Assembly: GCA_012270355.1 (NCBI GenBank)
Contig: JAAXIL010000056.1
Span: 1-23,085 of the forward strand
Direction of reading: 5' to 3'
Source: Psychrobacter sp.
GTDB lineage: Bacteria > Pseudomonadota > Gammaproteobacteria > Pseudomonadales > Moraxellaceae
Length of the DNA stretch: 23,085 nucleotides
This document shows positions 7,160 to 14,506 of this stretch, piece by piece; positions within the stretch are counted from its first letter, which is position 1, and every line of letters starts with the position of its first letter. The notes beneath the pieces are model-generated. The model made no database searches and had not been told where the DNA came from. It saw only the letters and a list, made by a program, of their open reading frames with translations. A program made the translations under genes and the position numbers.

Positions 7160-9526
7160 TTAAGTGACCTCCACCTGTTTAAGCGTCAGTTCTTTTGCGA
7201 TGTCATCAATGTGAGTTTTAATAGATTTAAGGTCTGACATGCTGGAAGATGAGAAGGGATGCATCAGCTCCTGTTCGGGGTGCTCATGCCCAAAGATGGC
7301 ACAAATTAGGGTTTCATCTGCACGGTTAGTGAGTAAAGAGCGTAATTGGTGCCGAAGCCAATTATCCTGATGGCGTAAGGCTTTACCCAGTAAACTCTGT
7401 ACACGACTGGGCTTGTAAGCAATAAAGCCCAATGGATTGTAGTTAAAAAAAGTTAACAGCGGCTTTTTAGATTGCAAAATATCCTCTATTAAAAGCGGGT
7501 GCTCGGGATATAGCATGTTATGTTTACTGGCAAATCTTTGCAGATATGCCTTGTAATTTTGCACCGCCGTTGCCACAAAATCAGCTAAGGGAATCAAACG
7601 ACCTTGCCGACTATTGTGCTTATTTGCTTTATCCGATATCCATAACAGATGTTGTTTAAAGTTAAACTGGTTGAGAAAGCCAGGAGCATCATTGACAGGA
7701 CGAATGCCTGTAAGCAGTTGCAAAACGTGCCATAGCCATAACCCATAGGCATTAAATTGCTTAATACTTTGATTTTCATGGATGCTTAGGGAATGGTTTG
7801 TGGCATCATTATATTTTTCGACATGCGTAGCTAACTCTTGAAAAAACTTTTGGCAAACTTTTTCTTTCAATACCATGTCACTGCCAATAACAGGTTTATT
7901 GATGGCATGGGCATCATTGATTAACTCAGACTTAAACGCTAATTGTTTTTCTTGAGGTAAATGTGCGATGAGTCGAGATGTCGCATGAGCATATGTGGTA
8001 ATTAAAGACTCTGTTGCTATGCTTGTATAGTACAGCGGAGCAGAATGTTTAACGTCAACCCCTGTGATTAAATCCGCATGAAGTGGCTCGCCGACATAAT
8101 GGGTAATGATAACTGCCAACGCCGCTTCAATATGTTGACGTGAAAGCAGTGGCATTCCTAAGTCTTCCTTGATGTTCGCAATAGCGTCATCGATATCCTG
8201 CTTATTGACCTCAAAATTATAATGACATATCGTTTGCAAGGCACTTGGTAAGGGTAAATAAAATGTATTACCGAAACTTTGTTGAAGTTTTTTTAGTGCA
8301 CTACGATTGTTGGCAGTGACGTTAATTTCTGCCTTTATACCTATAATGGACATCACATCTGAACGCTTGCCATGGTGCGACAAAATATCTCGTTGTGACT
8401 GGGTTTGCTTAAGGTCATGTATGAGATCACTGATTTTTCTGCCCGATAATAGCGATAATAATATAACGGTTATCGCCCTTTTTTGCGGTAACGCCACGTC
8501 ATCCAAACGTAGCCATAGCGATGCAAAGACTTGTTGATAACTTGCCAGGTTAAGTACCCGAAGGTTACTCGGAAAAGCAAACTGATTCCGCCTGCTATGT
8601 CTCGCCTGATTTCTGATTTCCCATCGTTGAAGTTCTGCGGATTTGGCGGTTTTTTTACTGGGTCTAAACGCATTGTCAAGTAGCTTGAATGCGTCCTCAT
8701 CGCTTTGAGTTTCCGCTTGAGCAACATTACTGTCATCTTTTATTAAAGGTTGCCAAGCACGAACAGGGGCATTGTCATTATCTAAAGGATTATCCGAAAA
8801 ATTGTCTAAGTTAGGTAATAGATGAGTCTGATTTTGTGATTGTTTCGTTTTAGCACTTCTTCGCTGACCACCGCCTGCTTTACTAATAAAATCTAAATCT
8901 TTAATGATGACTTCATAAGCCAAGCGAATTTGACCAATTTTACTACCGAGCTTGTAGTCCTTACCTGTGGCTTCTTCATGTTTGATTTGAATTTCATAAT
9001 CTCTAAGCTTATCGAGAATATGTTCAAGCGTTGCTGTCGATGTGTGCCATTCAATTAAATTTGACAAAATGATGGATTGCACATTATCAGGTTTTAAACC
9101 CATTCGGACTCGCACGCCCAGAGTATCAATCTTTCTATAATGCTCATCATTCCGAGTGGTCAGCAAAAACATGGTTTGCAAATACCCACTCATAAATCGC
9201 CATTCAGGACTGTCTAGCGATTTATCTCGATAAACTTGTGTGAACAATGCCAGCATATAGGGCACTGCCCAAGTTTTACTCATCCCCTCCGACCTTGTGT
9301 GTTCTATGATCTCTATACATTGTGAAACCCTAAGCTTGTCATGCGGACTATCATGATGTGAGATATTACTTAAATTATCGTCATAGGGTTCAACCAAATC
9401 AGAAGCATAGTCTTGGTGTTTGTGAATCAGTGCAATGACAACCCCTTGTACTTGGTCTGCATGAGGTGAGTCTGGCGGAACCAGTTTATCTAGTATCCAT
9501 TTAGCCGTAATATCTGAGGTCGCCAT
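7160..9526 (-). CDS. gmtZ: second trio protein: recombinase-fold protein lacking the catalytic tyrosine (GmtZ-like)
   Basis: 788 aa. Its last 200 residues keep the order of a tyrosine-recombinase catalytic core: Arg609 in LLTGIRPVND, Lys633/Lys636 before RLIPL, His726 and Arg729 in RHQLRSLL, and His747 in IFGHEHPEQE. Where the nucleophilic Tyr should stand, about 10 residues on, the sequence reads MHPFSSSSMSD, with Phe758 and serines. No Tyr follows to the C-terminus at 788. It may therefore be a structural or regulatory partner rather than an active recombinase. The N-terminal 590 residues are unrecognised. The gene starts 16 bp after the small gene and ends immediately before the 1061-aa recombinase ATG. 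This fold assignment comes from motif reading by eye. No frameshift is seen. Confidence 0.7.
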   Translation of the reverse strand: MATSDITAKWILDKLVPPDSPHADQVQGVVIALIHKHQDYASDLVEPYDDNLSNISHHDSPHDKLRVSQCIEIIEHTRSEGMSKTWAVPYMLALFTQVYRDKSLDSPEWRFMSGYLQTMFLLTTRNDEHYRKIDTLGVRVRMGLKPDNVQSIILSNLIEWHTSTATLEHILDKLRDYEIQIKHEEATGKDYKLGSKIGQIRLAYEVIIKDLDFISKAGGGQRRSAKTKQSQNQTHLLPNLDNFSDNPLDNDNAPVRAWQPLIKDDSNVAQAETQSDEDAFKLLDNAFRPSKKTAKSAELQRWEIRNQARHSRRNQFAFPSNLRVLNLASYQQVFASLWLRLDDVALPQKRAITVILLSLLSGRKISDLIHDLKQTQSQRDILSHHGKRSDVMSIIGIKAEINVTANNRSALKKLQQSFGNTFYLPLPSALQTICHYNFEVNKQDIDDAIANIKEDLGMPLLSRQHIEAALAVIITHYVGEPLHADLITGVDVKHSAPLYYTSIATESLITTYAHATSRLIAHLPQEKQLAFKSELINDAHAINKPVIGSDMVLKEKVCQKFFQELATHVEKYNDATNHSLSIHENQSIKQFNAYGLWLWHVLQLLTGIRPVNDAPGFLNQFNFKQHLLWISDKANKHNSRQGRLIPLADFVATAVQNYKAYLQRFASKHNMLYPEHPLLIEDILQSKKPLLTFFNYNPLGFIAYKPSRVQSLLGKALRHQDNWLRHQLRSLLTNRADETLICAIFGHEHPEQELMHPFSSSSMSDLKSIKTHIDDIAKELTLKQVEVT

Positions 9527-9542
9527 AGCAATCGCTCGTTTG

Positions 9543-10106
9543 TTATTCGCTTGATTCGTTTGCCCAGCTCATATCGTTAGGTAAGCCGAGTGACTCTTGT
9601 TGGGCAACAATCTGTCGCTGTTGATACTCAAGGTGGTCAAGTTCGATGCCCACAAATTCCGTGTAATCTTTTCTTGTTAACGATGCTGTTTGCATAAGCT
9701 CTAACAAAATGGTGGTTGGACAATCACTTTTTAGAGTATGCCAAAGCAGTGCGTGATTAACGTCACGTATAAATGCCAATTGTAAAACTTCTGCCCATGC
9801 CATTTTTTTAATATGCCAGCTTTTATGTTCACTGATAATAAAAGGTTGGCGGTCGTTTGCCTCAAACTGCATGATATTCTGCATGCGTTCAAACGCATAG
9901 TAGTACTGAAAACCCGTCTTAGTTTCAATCAAGCGAATTGGTGGTTTATGGTAATCATCTACTCCAGACAAATTGATATGTTTGTGACCAACGCGACAAT
10001 TTAACCAAACTTGATAAACTGGTCTGGCAACCTCGTGAACACAAAAGTTATATTTGTTAGGAATTAAAAAACGATGGCGTGATTTTACGTTATTCGTTTT
10101 CGGCAT
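9543..10106 (-). CDS. gmtX: small first protein of the trio (GmtX-like), function unknown
   Basis: 187 aa, first gene of the three-gene minus-strand operon. I recognise no domain. The N-terminus is basic (KTNNVKSRHRFLIPNK) and a middle stretch IRLIETKTGFQYYYAFERM may be beta-rich. The C-terminus is helical and Gln/Glu-rich (LEYQQRQIVAQQESLGL). There is no signal peptide or membrane segment, so it should be cytoplasmic. GAGG stands 6 nt before the ATG. It lies 119 bp downstream (in its own direction) of the tandem ACGGACGATT repeats, so it could bind them as a regulator or accessory factor, but this is inference. Size and position fit the third GMT component. A GInt-type GinD protein is an alternative. 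Confidence 0.6.
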   Translation of the reverse strand: MPKTNNVKSRHRFLIPNKYNFCVHEVARPVYQVWLNCRVGHKHINLSGVDDYHKPPIRLIETKTGFQYYYAFERMQNIMQFEANDRQPFIISEHKSWHIKKMAWAEVLQLAFIRDVNHALLWHTLKSDCPTTILLELMQTASLTRKDYTEFVGIELDHLEYQQRQIVAQQESLGLPNDMSWANESSE

Positions 10107-10224
10107 GACATACCTCAGCTTGTTTCAACTATATTTATAAATCATCCATTCAAGCCAAATAAACCAGCAAATAACGTCTTAGGGTGTTGATGTTCACCTT
10201 CATCTCATTTTTACTCACTTATAA

Positions 10225-10260
10225 TCGTCCGTAATCGTCCGTAATCGTCCGTAAACGTCC
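10225..10260. repeat. 10-bp-period tandem repeat GTAATCGTCC (about 3.6 copies)
   Basis: On the plus strand AATCGTCCGT recurs at 10-bp steps from about 10223, the last unit being changed to AAACGTCC. A 10-bp period puts each unit on the same face of the helix, as in iterons or arrays of protein-binding sites. A related ATCGTCCAT lies at 10276-10284. The array lies upstream of the recombinase trio, between it and the Fic gene, so it may be a recombinase or directionality-factor arm site, or an operator for the operon. Confidence 0.8.
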
Positions 10261-10304
10261 GCAAAGCACTATTAAATCGTCCATCTTCGTTCTGGCGGAC
10301 GTCC
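10255..10304. repeat. inverted repeat ACGTCCGC / GCGGACGT beside the tandem array
   Basis: ACGTCCGC at 10255-10262 and GCGGACGT at 10295-10302 form an 8-bp inverted pair with a 32-bp spacer. The second arm is part of the palindrome GGACGTCC (10297-10304). The left arm overlaps the last tandem unit, so one protein could read both. Two inverted arms around a short spacer resemble a tyrosine-recombinase core site, but crossover has not been shown. Confidence 0.5.
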
Positions 10305-10360
10305 TTATACCAAGTGTGGTGTATCACTGGTCGTCGAAGGTGTCTCTGAGTAAACTAAAT

Positions 10361-10477
10361 CTAAAAATCAGAAGCCAACTGTTGCCAATGCTGGTGTAGT
10401 AACTGTCGTTCAGATTTAAGTAGTGGCAACACAGTTAAGGCGTCTTGCCAAATTGTGCTATCTATAGCTTTTATGAC
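10361..10477 (-). pseudogene. short open remnant between fic and the trio
   Basis: A minus-strand frame begins next to the Fic stop and runs 38 codons to TAG at 10361-10363, with protein-like content (IDSTIWQDALTVLPLLKSER, then QLLHQHWQQLASDF). It has no ATG, and a stop closes it upstream inside the end of fic. It may be the 3' end of a former cargo gene fused to fic by deletion, or chance. I do not recognise it. Confidence 0.25.
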
Positions 10478-12054
10478 TCAAACACTTGCTTCAATGCTTT
10501 AATAATCCTATCGTAAACGTTTTTATCCGAGAGCTTTGGTATATCTTTCATTAGCTTATTGGATTTTTGACCTTGATGGTTTTGAAAGCTACGAATAATA
10601 CGGTCAGCATAGTCATTGGGCATATCTATGATATCTTTAATTGCCAGACGGGCTTGATCATGACGCAATAAATAAACGGATTCATTCCGCATATCATGGG
10701 TGATAACGTGGGCGATGAGTTTGGCAAGATAAATCACGTGCCCAGTCAAATCCAGATAACGCCAAACAGGATTGGCAATATCTAATCCATTAAAAGTTAG
10801 GTTAGATACAATGCCATCAGCATAGGTTTGTTGTTCTAAGCTAAAGTTATAATGTCCATGCAAAGCTTGCATCAAAGGCTTTGAAATAACATCTAGAACC
10901 TGACTGTATTCTTTTAAACTCCGAGGCGTACCAACGATGGATTTAGAAAGAGGCAAAATCAGCGGGTCTTCAGTCACGCCATCTCGCCGTAGCACATCAT
11001 TGAATAAAAAACGATGCAATCTACCGTTACCATCAGCAAGTGGATGAATATAAACGAAAGCAAACGCCACTGATGCACTTCGCATGACGGCAGACTGTCC
11101 TTGTGTCGCATTCATAAAGGTGTTTAAGCCTTTAAGCTTGTCAGGTACCTGCTCATAAGGCGGGGCGATGTAATGCACAATTTCATTAAAGCTCATCCGC
11201 CTTTCACCAATAAAAACGGGGGACTGACGCACTCCGAAATGATTAAGAACGGTATCGCCCATCATTACCCGTTGATATCTTGCCAAAGTTTGCTGTGAGA
11301 AGGGTTGGTCGCTTTTACCAACTTCTCTTGCTATAAAATCAGCAAACCTTTCAATACGTTTTATCTGCCCACCTTCCCCTTCAATAGTAAAACTGGCTTT
11401 ACTCTCACCCAATGTCAACCAAACCGAGGCTCGCATCAGCAAATCTTCACCGAATGCATTATTCAAATCATACAGCATGGTAGTAACATCTAACTTGGAT
11501 GCTGTTAAAAAAGGTTCTGTTTTTACCAGCATGGGTGCAAACGCTTGAGTTCCAGCGATATTGTTATTAATCCGCCAACGCCTTTCTTTCTTGATAAACG
11601 CCTTAGAGGCGGTTACCAACTTGTCGTCGTCAATGGCATCGACATAATTGCCTCCTAAAGCTTGGGGAGGGTTAAGTTTCTTATCCGACAAAAACTCATA
11701 TAAAAAAGCACAACGTCTGGCGTATTGCCCCGTCGGTTCTTCATCAACCCACGCTTGAATCTCCTGACCATCTAAAGCAGTAAAAAGGCGGGATAAAAAC
11801 TCGAAATGTACCACTTCATGGCGTAGGTGAAATTGCAGATGAGCAGTCATTGTCGCACTAGGTCGCATGATGGACTGATAAACCTGATGAACAAATCCAT
11901 TATGACGAAAATCCTGACGACGCGAACCAATACTACTGGAATGATAAATCGGTAGCACAGGTTCAATTCCTGTATGCTGAATGATCCACATGATGCCAAT
12001 CGGCTCTCCACGATTATGAAAATAGTCGTCTGCGTAATAGATGTCTGTCAGCAT
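10471..12054 (-). CDS. Fic-domain protein with built-in inhibitory motif (probable AMPylase)
   Basis: 527 aa. The Fic core reads IHPLADGNGRLHRF, with catalytic His337 and the D-G-N-G-R anion-hole residues 341-345, matching HxFx(D/E)GNGRxxR except Leu for the first Phe. Such enzymes usually transfer AMP from ATP to a target hydroxyl. About 110 residues upstream, SFTIEG (221-226) fits the inhibitory helix (S/T)xxxE(G/N), with Glu225 as the expected blocker, so this is a class II, self-inhibited Fic protein. The 200-residue N-terminus and the C-terminal region of about 130 residues are unassigned; the latter may contain a winged helix. No separate antitoxin gene is present. It is the only cargo-like gene of the trio island, so a role in phage defence or host control is plausible but unproven. 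The ATG has a weak AGGT site 9 nt upstream. Confidence 0.88.
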   Translation of the reverse strand: MLTDIYYADDYFHNRGEPIGIMWIIQHTGIEPVLPIYHSSSIGSRRQDFRHNGFVHQVYQSIMRPSATMTAHLQFHLRHEVVHFEFLSRLFTALDGQEIQAWVDEEPTGQYARRCAFLYEFLSDKKLNPPQALGGNYVDAIDDDKLVTASKAFIKKERRWRINNNIAGTQAFAPMLVKTEPFLTASKLDVTTMLYDLNNAFGEDLLMRASVWLTLGESKASFTIEGEGGQIKRIERFADFIAREVGKSDQPFSQQTLARYQRVMMGDTVLNHFGVRQSPVFIGERRMSFNEIVHYIAPPYEQVPDKLKGLNTFMNATQGQSAVMRSASVAFAFVYIHPLADGNGRLHRFLFNDVLRRDGVTEDPLILPLSKSIVGTPRSLKEYSQVLDVISKPLMQALHGHYNFSLEQQTYADGIVSNLTFNGLDIANPVWRYLDLTGHVIYLAKLIAHVITHDMRNESVYLLRHDQARLAIKDIIDMPNDYADRIIRSFQNHQGQKSNKLMKDIPKLSDKNVYDRIIKALKQVFES

Positions 12055-12233
12055 AATGCTTATACCTAAAAAGCAATAAAATGGATTAGAAAATTGACTA
12101 TGGCATAAAAATGATTATGGTTGCAATAAACCGATTATATTTGAGCTAATTTGCAAATTTTTAATTATAAGAAACATCAAATTTTAAGAGGTGTACCTTT
12201 TATACATGTCATAAATACAGACAAATAATTTAC

Positions 12234-12325
12234 TTACCTCCCCTCGCAATAGTGAAGCAAAACGATACTAATTGCTTAACGCAAGTCTCGAAACAGAGCA
12301 ATTCTGACTCAGTAGGGGAGGATAA
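12234..12325. other. 92-bp imperfect hairpin region, possible structured RNA or recombination site
   Basis: Outer arms TTACCTCCCCT (12234-12244) and AGGGGAGGATAA (12314-12325) pair over 11 bp with one bulged A. An inner pair AATTGCT / AGCAATT (about 12270-12276 and 12296-12302) lies within. The arms are GC-rich in AT-rich surroundings, which makes chance less likely. There is no T-run, so it is not a terminator. It could be a small RNA, an end of the mobile island, or a protein-binding site. I recognise no known RNA family. Confidence 0.4.
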
Positions 12326-12440
12326 TTTAAGTGTACGATTAAAAATTGTTATGTGTCAAATAATGTAAAATTACAGTGACTAAAATATTAAAATAATTTT
12401 ATTTTTCTTAGAAATTAATCATTTATTCAAAACATAAAAA

Positions 12441-12475
12441 AGGCTATAATCCTTTTAAATAAAGGGTTATAGCCT
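12441..12475 (-). terminator. rho-independent terminator for minus-strand transcription
   Basis: 15-bp stem AGGCTATAATCCTTT / AAAGGGTTATAGCCT with one G-T wobble and a 5-nt loop. On the minus strand the stem is followed by TTTTTT; the plus strand lacks a T-run. It would end transcripts from the TauE/SafE gene, about 240 bp away, or from a gene now lost between. Confidence 0.8.
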
Positions 12476-12503
12476 AATAAATATTTAAGTATTTTTGTCT
12501 TAT

Positions 12504-12522
12504 GACCTTGCCAAGGTCGGGG
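12504..12522 (+). other. tRNA-Gly(GCC) anticodon-arm match, possible attachment-site remnant
   Basis: GACCTTGCCAAGGTCGGGG is identical over 19 nt to the anticodon arm and start of the variable loop of bacterial tRNA-Gly(GCC), as remembered from E. coli. Neither flank continues as tRNA: no acceptor, D or T arm and no CCA. Tyrosine recombinases often use this part of tRNA genes as att core, so an attP-like or old att site is plausible. Chance is possible because 15 of the bases are a simple palindrome. Confidence 0.4.
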
Positions 12523-12712
12523 GTTCATAATTTTTAGACCTTTAGATGAGAGGTTGGACTACTCTAGCCCCAAAAGTTTCATACAGTGTTAATTTATTTC
12601 GTCGGTGATTCTATATGAAATAGCCATCTAACCTTAAACCTTTAGGTCAAGCCAATGCTCAAGAGCTATTAGCCTGTCACATCAACACCATTAATCCCGC
12701 ACACAACAACTG

Positions 12713-13480
12713 TCAAACTGCAAAAATCAATAACACAACAAACGCTTTTTTAAGGGTTTGAGCCGGCAGTTTGTGGGCGAGTTTTGCCCCGACTTTGGCA
12801 GTCAAAAAACTAGCGGCAGCGATGCACACGAAAGCAATCACATGCACAAAGCCGATTGCTCCTTCAGGCAACCCTGTCACGTCTTGCCCAAACCATGCAA
12901 AACCCAATGCCCCTGCCGCCGCAATAGGCAGACCGCATGCTGCCGATGTACCGACCGATTGACGCATCGATAAACCTGCCCAATTCAAAAATGGCACAGT
13001 CAAACTACCACCAACAATACCAATAATTGCCGAGGTTAAGCCGATGCCCGCTCCTGCCCCAACTTGCACAGGCGTTGAGGCGAGCGGTTTACCCATCTTT
13101 TCCTTGTTGGATAAAAACAACATTTTTAGGGCAACGAGTAGTGCCGCCACCCCAATCATCACCTGTAATACCTGCCCGCTGATTTGGTCAGCAACTGCTG
13201 CACCAAGCAAGCTACCGACGACTAGCCCGCCTGCCATGTGCTTCCACACGTCCCAACGCACGCCACCTTGCTTGTGATGAGCGGTGAGCGAGCTAATAGA
13301 CGTAATGATGATGGTGGCAAGCGATGTGCCAACCGCCAAATGAGCCACCACCTCGGGCGAGTAGCCGTAGGCGGTAAAAATCCACACGAGGGCTGGCACA
13401 ATAATCATGCCTCCACCAATGCCAAATAGCCCCGCACACAGCCCTGCAAACGCCCCCGCCAACACAAACCAAACAACCAT
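12713..13480 (-). CDS. TauE/SafE-family membrane transporter (probable sulfite/anion exporter)
   Basis: A 255-aa inner-membrane protein of the TauE/SafE (TSUP) family, which exports small sulfur-containing or organic anions. The first repeat opens with FAGLCAGLFGIGGGMIIVP, the hallmark motif, and the second half repeats it as GLTSAIIGIVGGSLTVPFLN. This gives the internal duplication of the family, with about 7-8 hydrophobic segments. Length is normal. I chose the ATG at 13480, preceded by CAGGG at 6 nt; a TTG five codons upstream would also keep the frame. The substrate is unknown. It is divergent from birA with a 75-bp gap. A terminator for its transcript may be the one at 12441-12475. Confidence 0.85.
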   Translation of the reverse strand: MVVWFVLAGAFAGLCAGLFGIGGGMIIVPALVWIFTAYGYSPEVVAHLAVGTSLATIIITSISSLTAHHKQGGVRWDVWKHMAGGLVVGSLLGAAVADQISGQVLQVMIGVAALLVALKMLFLSNKEKMGKPLASTPVQVGAGAGIGLTSAIIGIVGGSLTVPFLNWAGLSMRQSVGTSAACGLPIAAAGALGFAWFGQDVTGLPEGAIGFVHVIAFVCIAAASFLTAKVGAKLAHKLPAQTLKKAFVVLLIFAV

Positions 13481-13555
13481 AATTGCCCTGCTCAACTGTC
13501 AAAAAACCGCTATCATAGCATCATCCCCTTTACGCTATGTTGGCTTTATTTCATC

Positions 13556-14506
13556 ATGTCCTTGAATTTTACCCATCATAACTCACCTCGCCATCGTCAT
13601 GTCCGCACGTCCACCTCAACCAACACCGAGCTGATGCACGCCTTGCAAAACGGCTCGCTAGATACTCGCCAAACACACCTACTCACCGCCGACATTCAAA
13701 CCGCAGGGCGTGGACAACGGGGGCGTTCGTGGCAATCGCCAGCGGGCAACGTGTATTTATCGCTATATCATCCAATGACTCAACCCTTATCGGGCATGTT
13801 GTCGTTAATGGTTGGTTATCAGGTGATGCAACTGCCACTTTTGCAACGGCTCAATCAAGGGTTAGCCACTGCAAACTTACCGCTGGTTGGTGTGAAATGG
13901 GCGAATGACATTGGCTTTTATAAGCAAAATTTGCAGGGGGCAGATGCTAACTTCTTTTATAAATTGTCAGGCATCCTGATTGAACCTGTGCTCATAAATG
14001 GCAAGTTGCAAGGAGTGATTGTGGGTTTAGGGCTTAATGTTGATGCGCCCCCTATTTTAGATGCCGCTAAGCAAGGAGGCATGGGATACCAAGCGGGTGG
14101 TTTGGCAGACTTGGCAACACAGGTCGCCATCCCTTTAACTATTCATCCATCAGAATTATATGCCCCGCTCGCAAGTCGCATTTGCCATGCCATTGCTCAG
14201 TTTGAGCTGATGCAAACCGATGCATTTTTAGCCCATCAATTTATGGAAAAATTTGCCGATGTCGATATTTTGCAAGGTAAAATCATCCGTGTTGAAAACG
14301 ACAGGCTGAGTAGCTTAAATGTCTTAGATAGCTTAAATATAAATCAGACGATTTATGAGGTACTTGGCATCGCTTTAGATGGTGGGTTGCGGTTGCAAAA
14401 TGTAGAAACAAGTGATTCAGAACAGGTAATTTATACGGGAAAGATTGATGTAGTTTCAAACTGCCCGAAGATACCAGTCAATTTCTCGATCAAACCCCAC
14501 CTTTAA
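13556..14506 (+). CDS. birA: biotin--[acetyl-CoA-carboxylase] ligase
   Basis: A 316-aa biotin protein ligase, which makes biotinyl-AMP and attaches biotin to the acetyl-CoA carboxylase carrier protein. Visible motifs are the adenylate loop GRGQRGRSWQSPAGNVYLS at about 52-70, VKWANDI at about 119 and KLSGILIE at about 141. The N-terminus starts directly with the catalytic domain, so the DNA-binding domain of E. coli BirA is absent and it cannot repress a bio operon (group I ligase). The expected C-terminal SH3-like domain ends at about IYTGKIDVV, yet the frame runs on about 19 residues into the convergent NUDIX gene (51-bp overlap), so the native stop may have been lost. No clear Shine-Dalgarno site precedes the ATG. 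Confidence 0.92.
   Translation: MSLNFTHHNSPRHRHVRTSTSTNTELMHALQNGSLDTRQTHLLTADIQTAGRGQRGRSWQSPAGNVYLSLYHPMTQPLSGMLSLMVGYQVMQLPLLQRLNQGLATANLPLVGVKWANDIGFYKQNLQGADANFFYKLSGILIEPVLINGKLQGVIVGLGLNVDAPPILDAAKQGGMGYQAGGLADLATQVAIPLTIHPSELYAPLASRICHAIAQFELMQTDAFLAHQFMEKFADVDILQGKIIRVENDRLSSLNVLDSLNINQTIYEVLGIALDGGLRLQNVETSDSEQVIYTGKIDVVSNCPKIPVNFSIKPHL

Larger units (their letters stand above)
10107..10470. other. 364-bp intergenic region between fic and the recombinase trio
   Basis: It holds the 10-bp tandem array, the inverted GCGGACGT arms and the short open remnant. On the minus strand, TTTATT and TATAAA hexamers separated by 18 bp just upstream of the 187-aa gene could be a weak promoter. No strong terminator was seen after fic. 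This is the most likely control or recombination region of the island within the window. Confidence 0.5.
3974..12054 (-). mobile_element. Gamma-Mobile-Trio-like integrative island (recombinase trio plus Fic cargo); outer limits unknown
   Basis: Four minus-strand genes form an AT-rich block between IS debris and host genes. The downstream three (187, 788 and 1061 aa) are packed with gaps of 16 and 0 bp. The 1061-aa protein carries a full tyrosine-recombinase active site. From memory, this set (large DNA_BRE_C recombinase, second large protein, small third protein) matches the GMT modules GmtY-GmtZ-GmtX, which mark islands rich in anti-phage and toxin genes. Related multi-recombinase elements such as GInts, RIT elements and Vibrio strand-biased elements differ in gene number or in which proteins keep full active sites. 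Coordinates cover the genes only. Attachment sites are not established. Confidence 0.65.
12055..12712. other. 658-bp gene-free, AT-rich stretch beyond the Fic gene
   Basis: No credible ORF. It contains a TATAAT on the minus strand (12134-12139) that may be the Fic -10 box without a good -35, a long imperfect hairpin (12234-12325), a strong minus-strand terminator (12441-12475) and a tRNA-Gly anticodon-arm match (12504-12522). The island's right edge probably lies here, since base composition changes to host-like at about 12.6-12.7 kb. Confidence 0.5.

Noticed and set aside
9813..10004. Plus-strand ORF of 63 codons within the small trio gene.
   Set aside because: It is a shadow of the real minus-strand gene, with no ribosome-binding site and no recognisable content.
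10225..10260. CRISPR array at the short tandem repeats.
   Set aside because: Units are 10 bp with no spacers, and no cas genes are present.
12234..12325. Retron msr-msd RNA as the explanation of the long hairpin.
   Set aside because: There is no reverse transcriptase in the window and no typical msr layout.
12481..12560. Complete tRNA-Gly gene around the anticodon-arm match.
   Set aside because: No pairing acceptor, D or T stems and no 3' end can be drawn. Only the anticodon arm is present.
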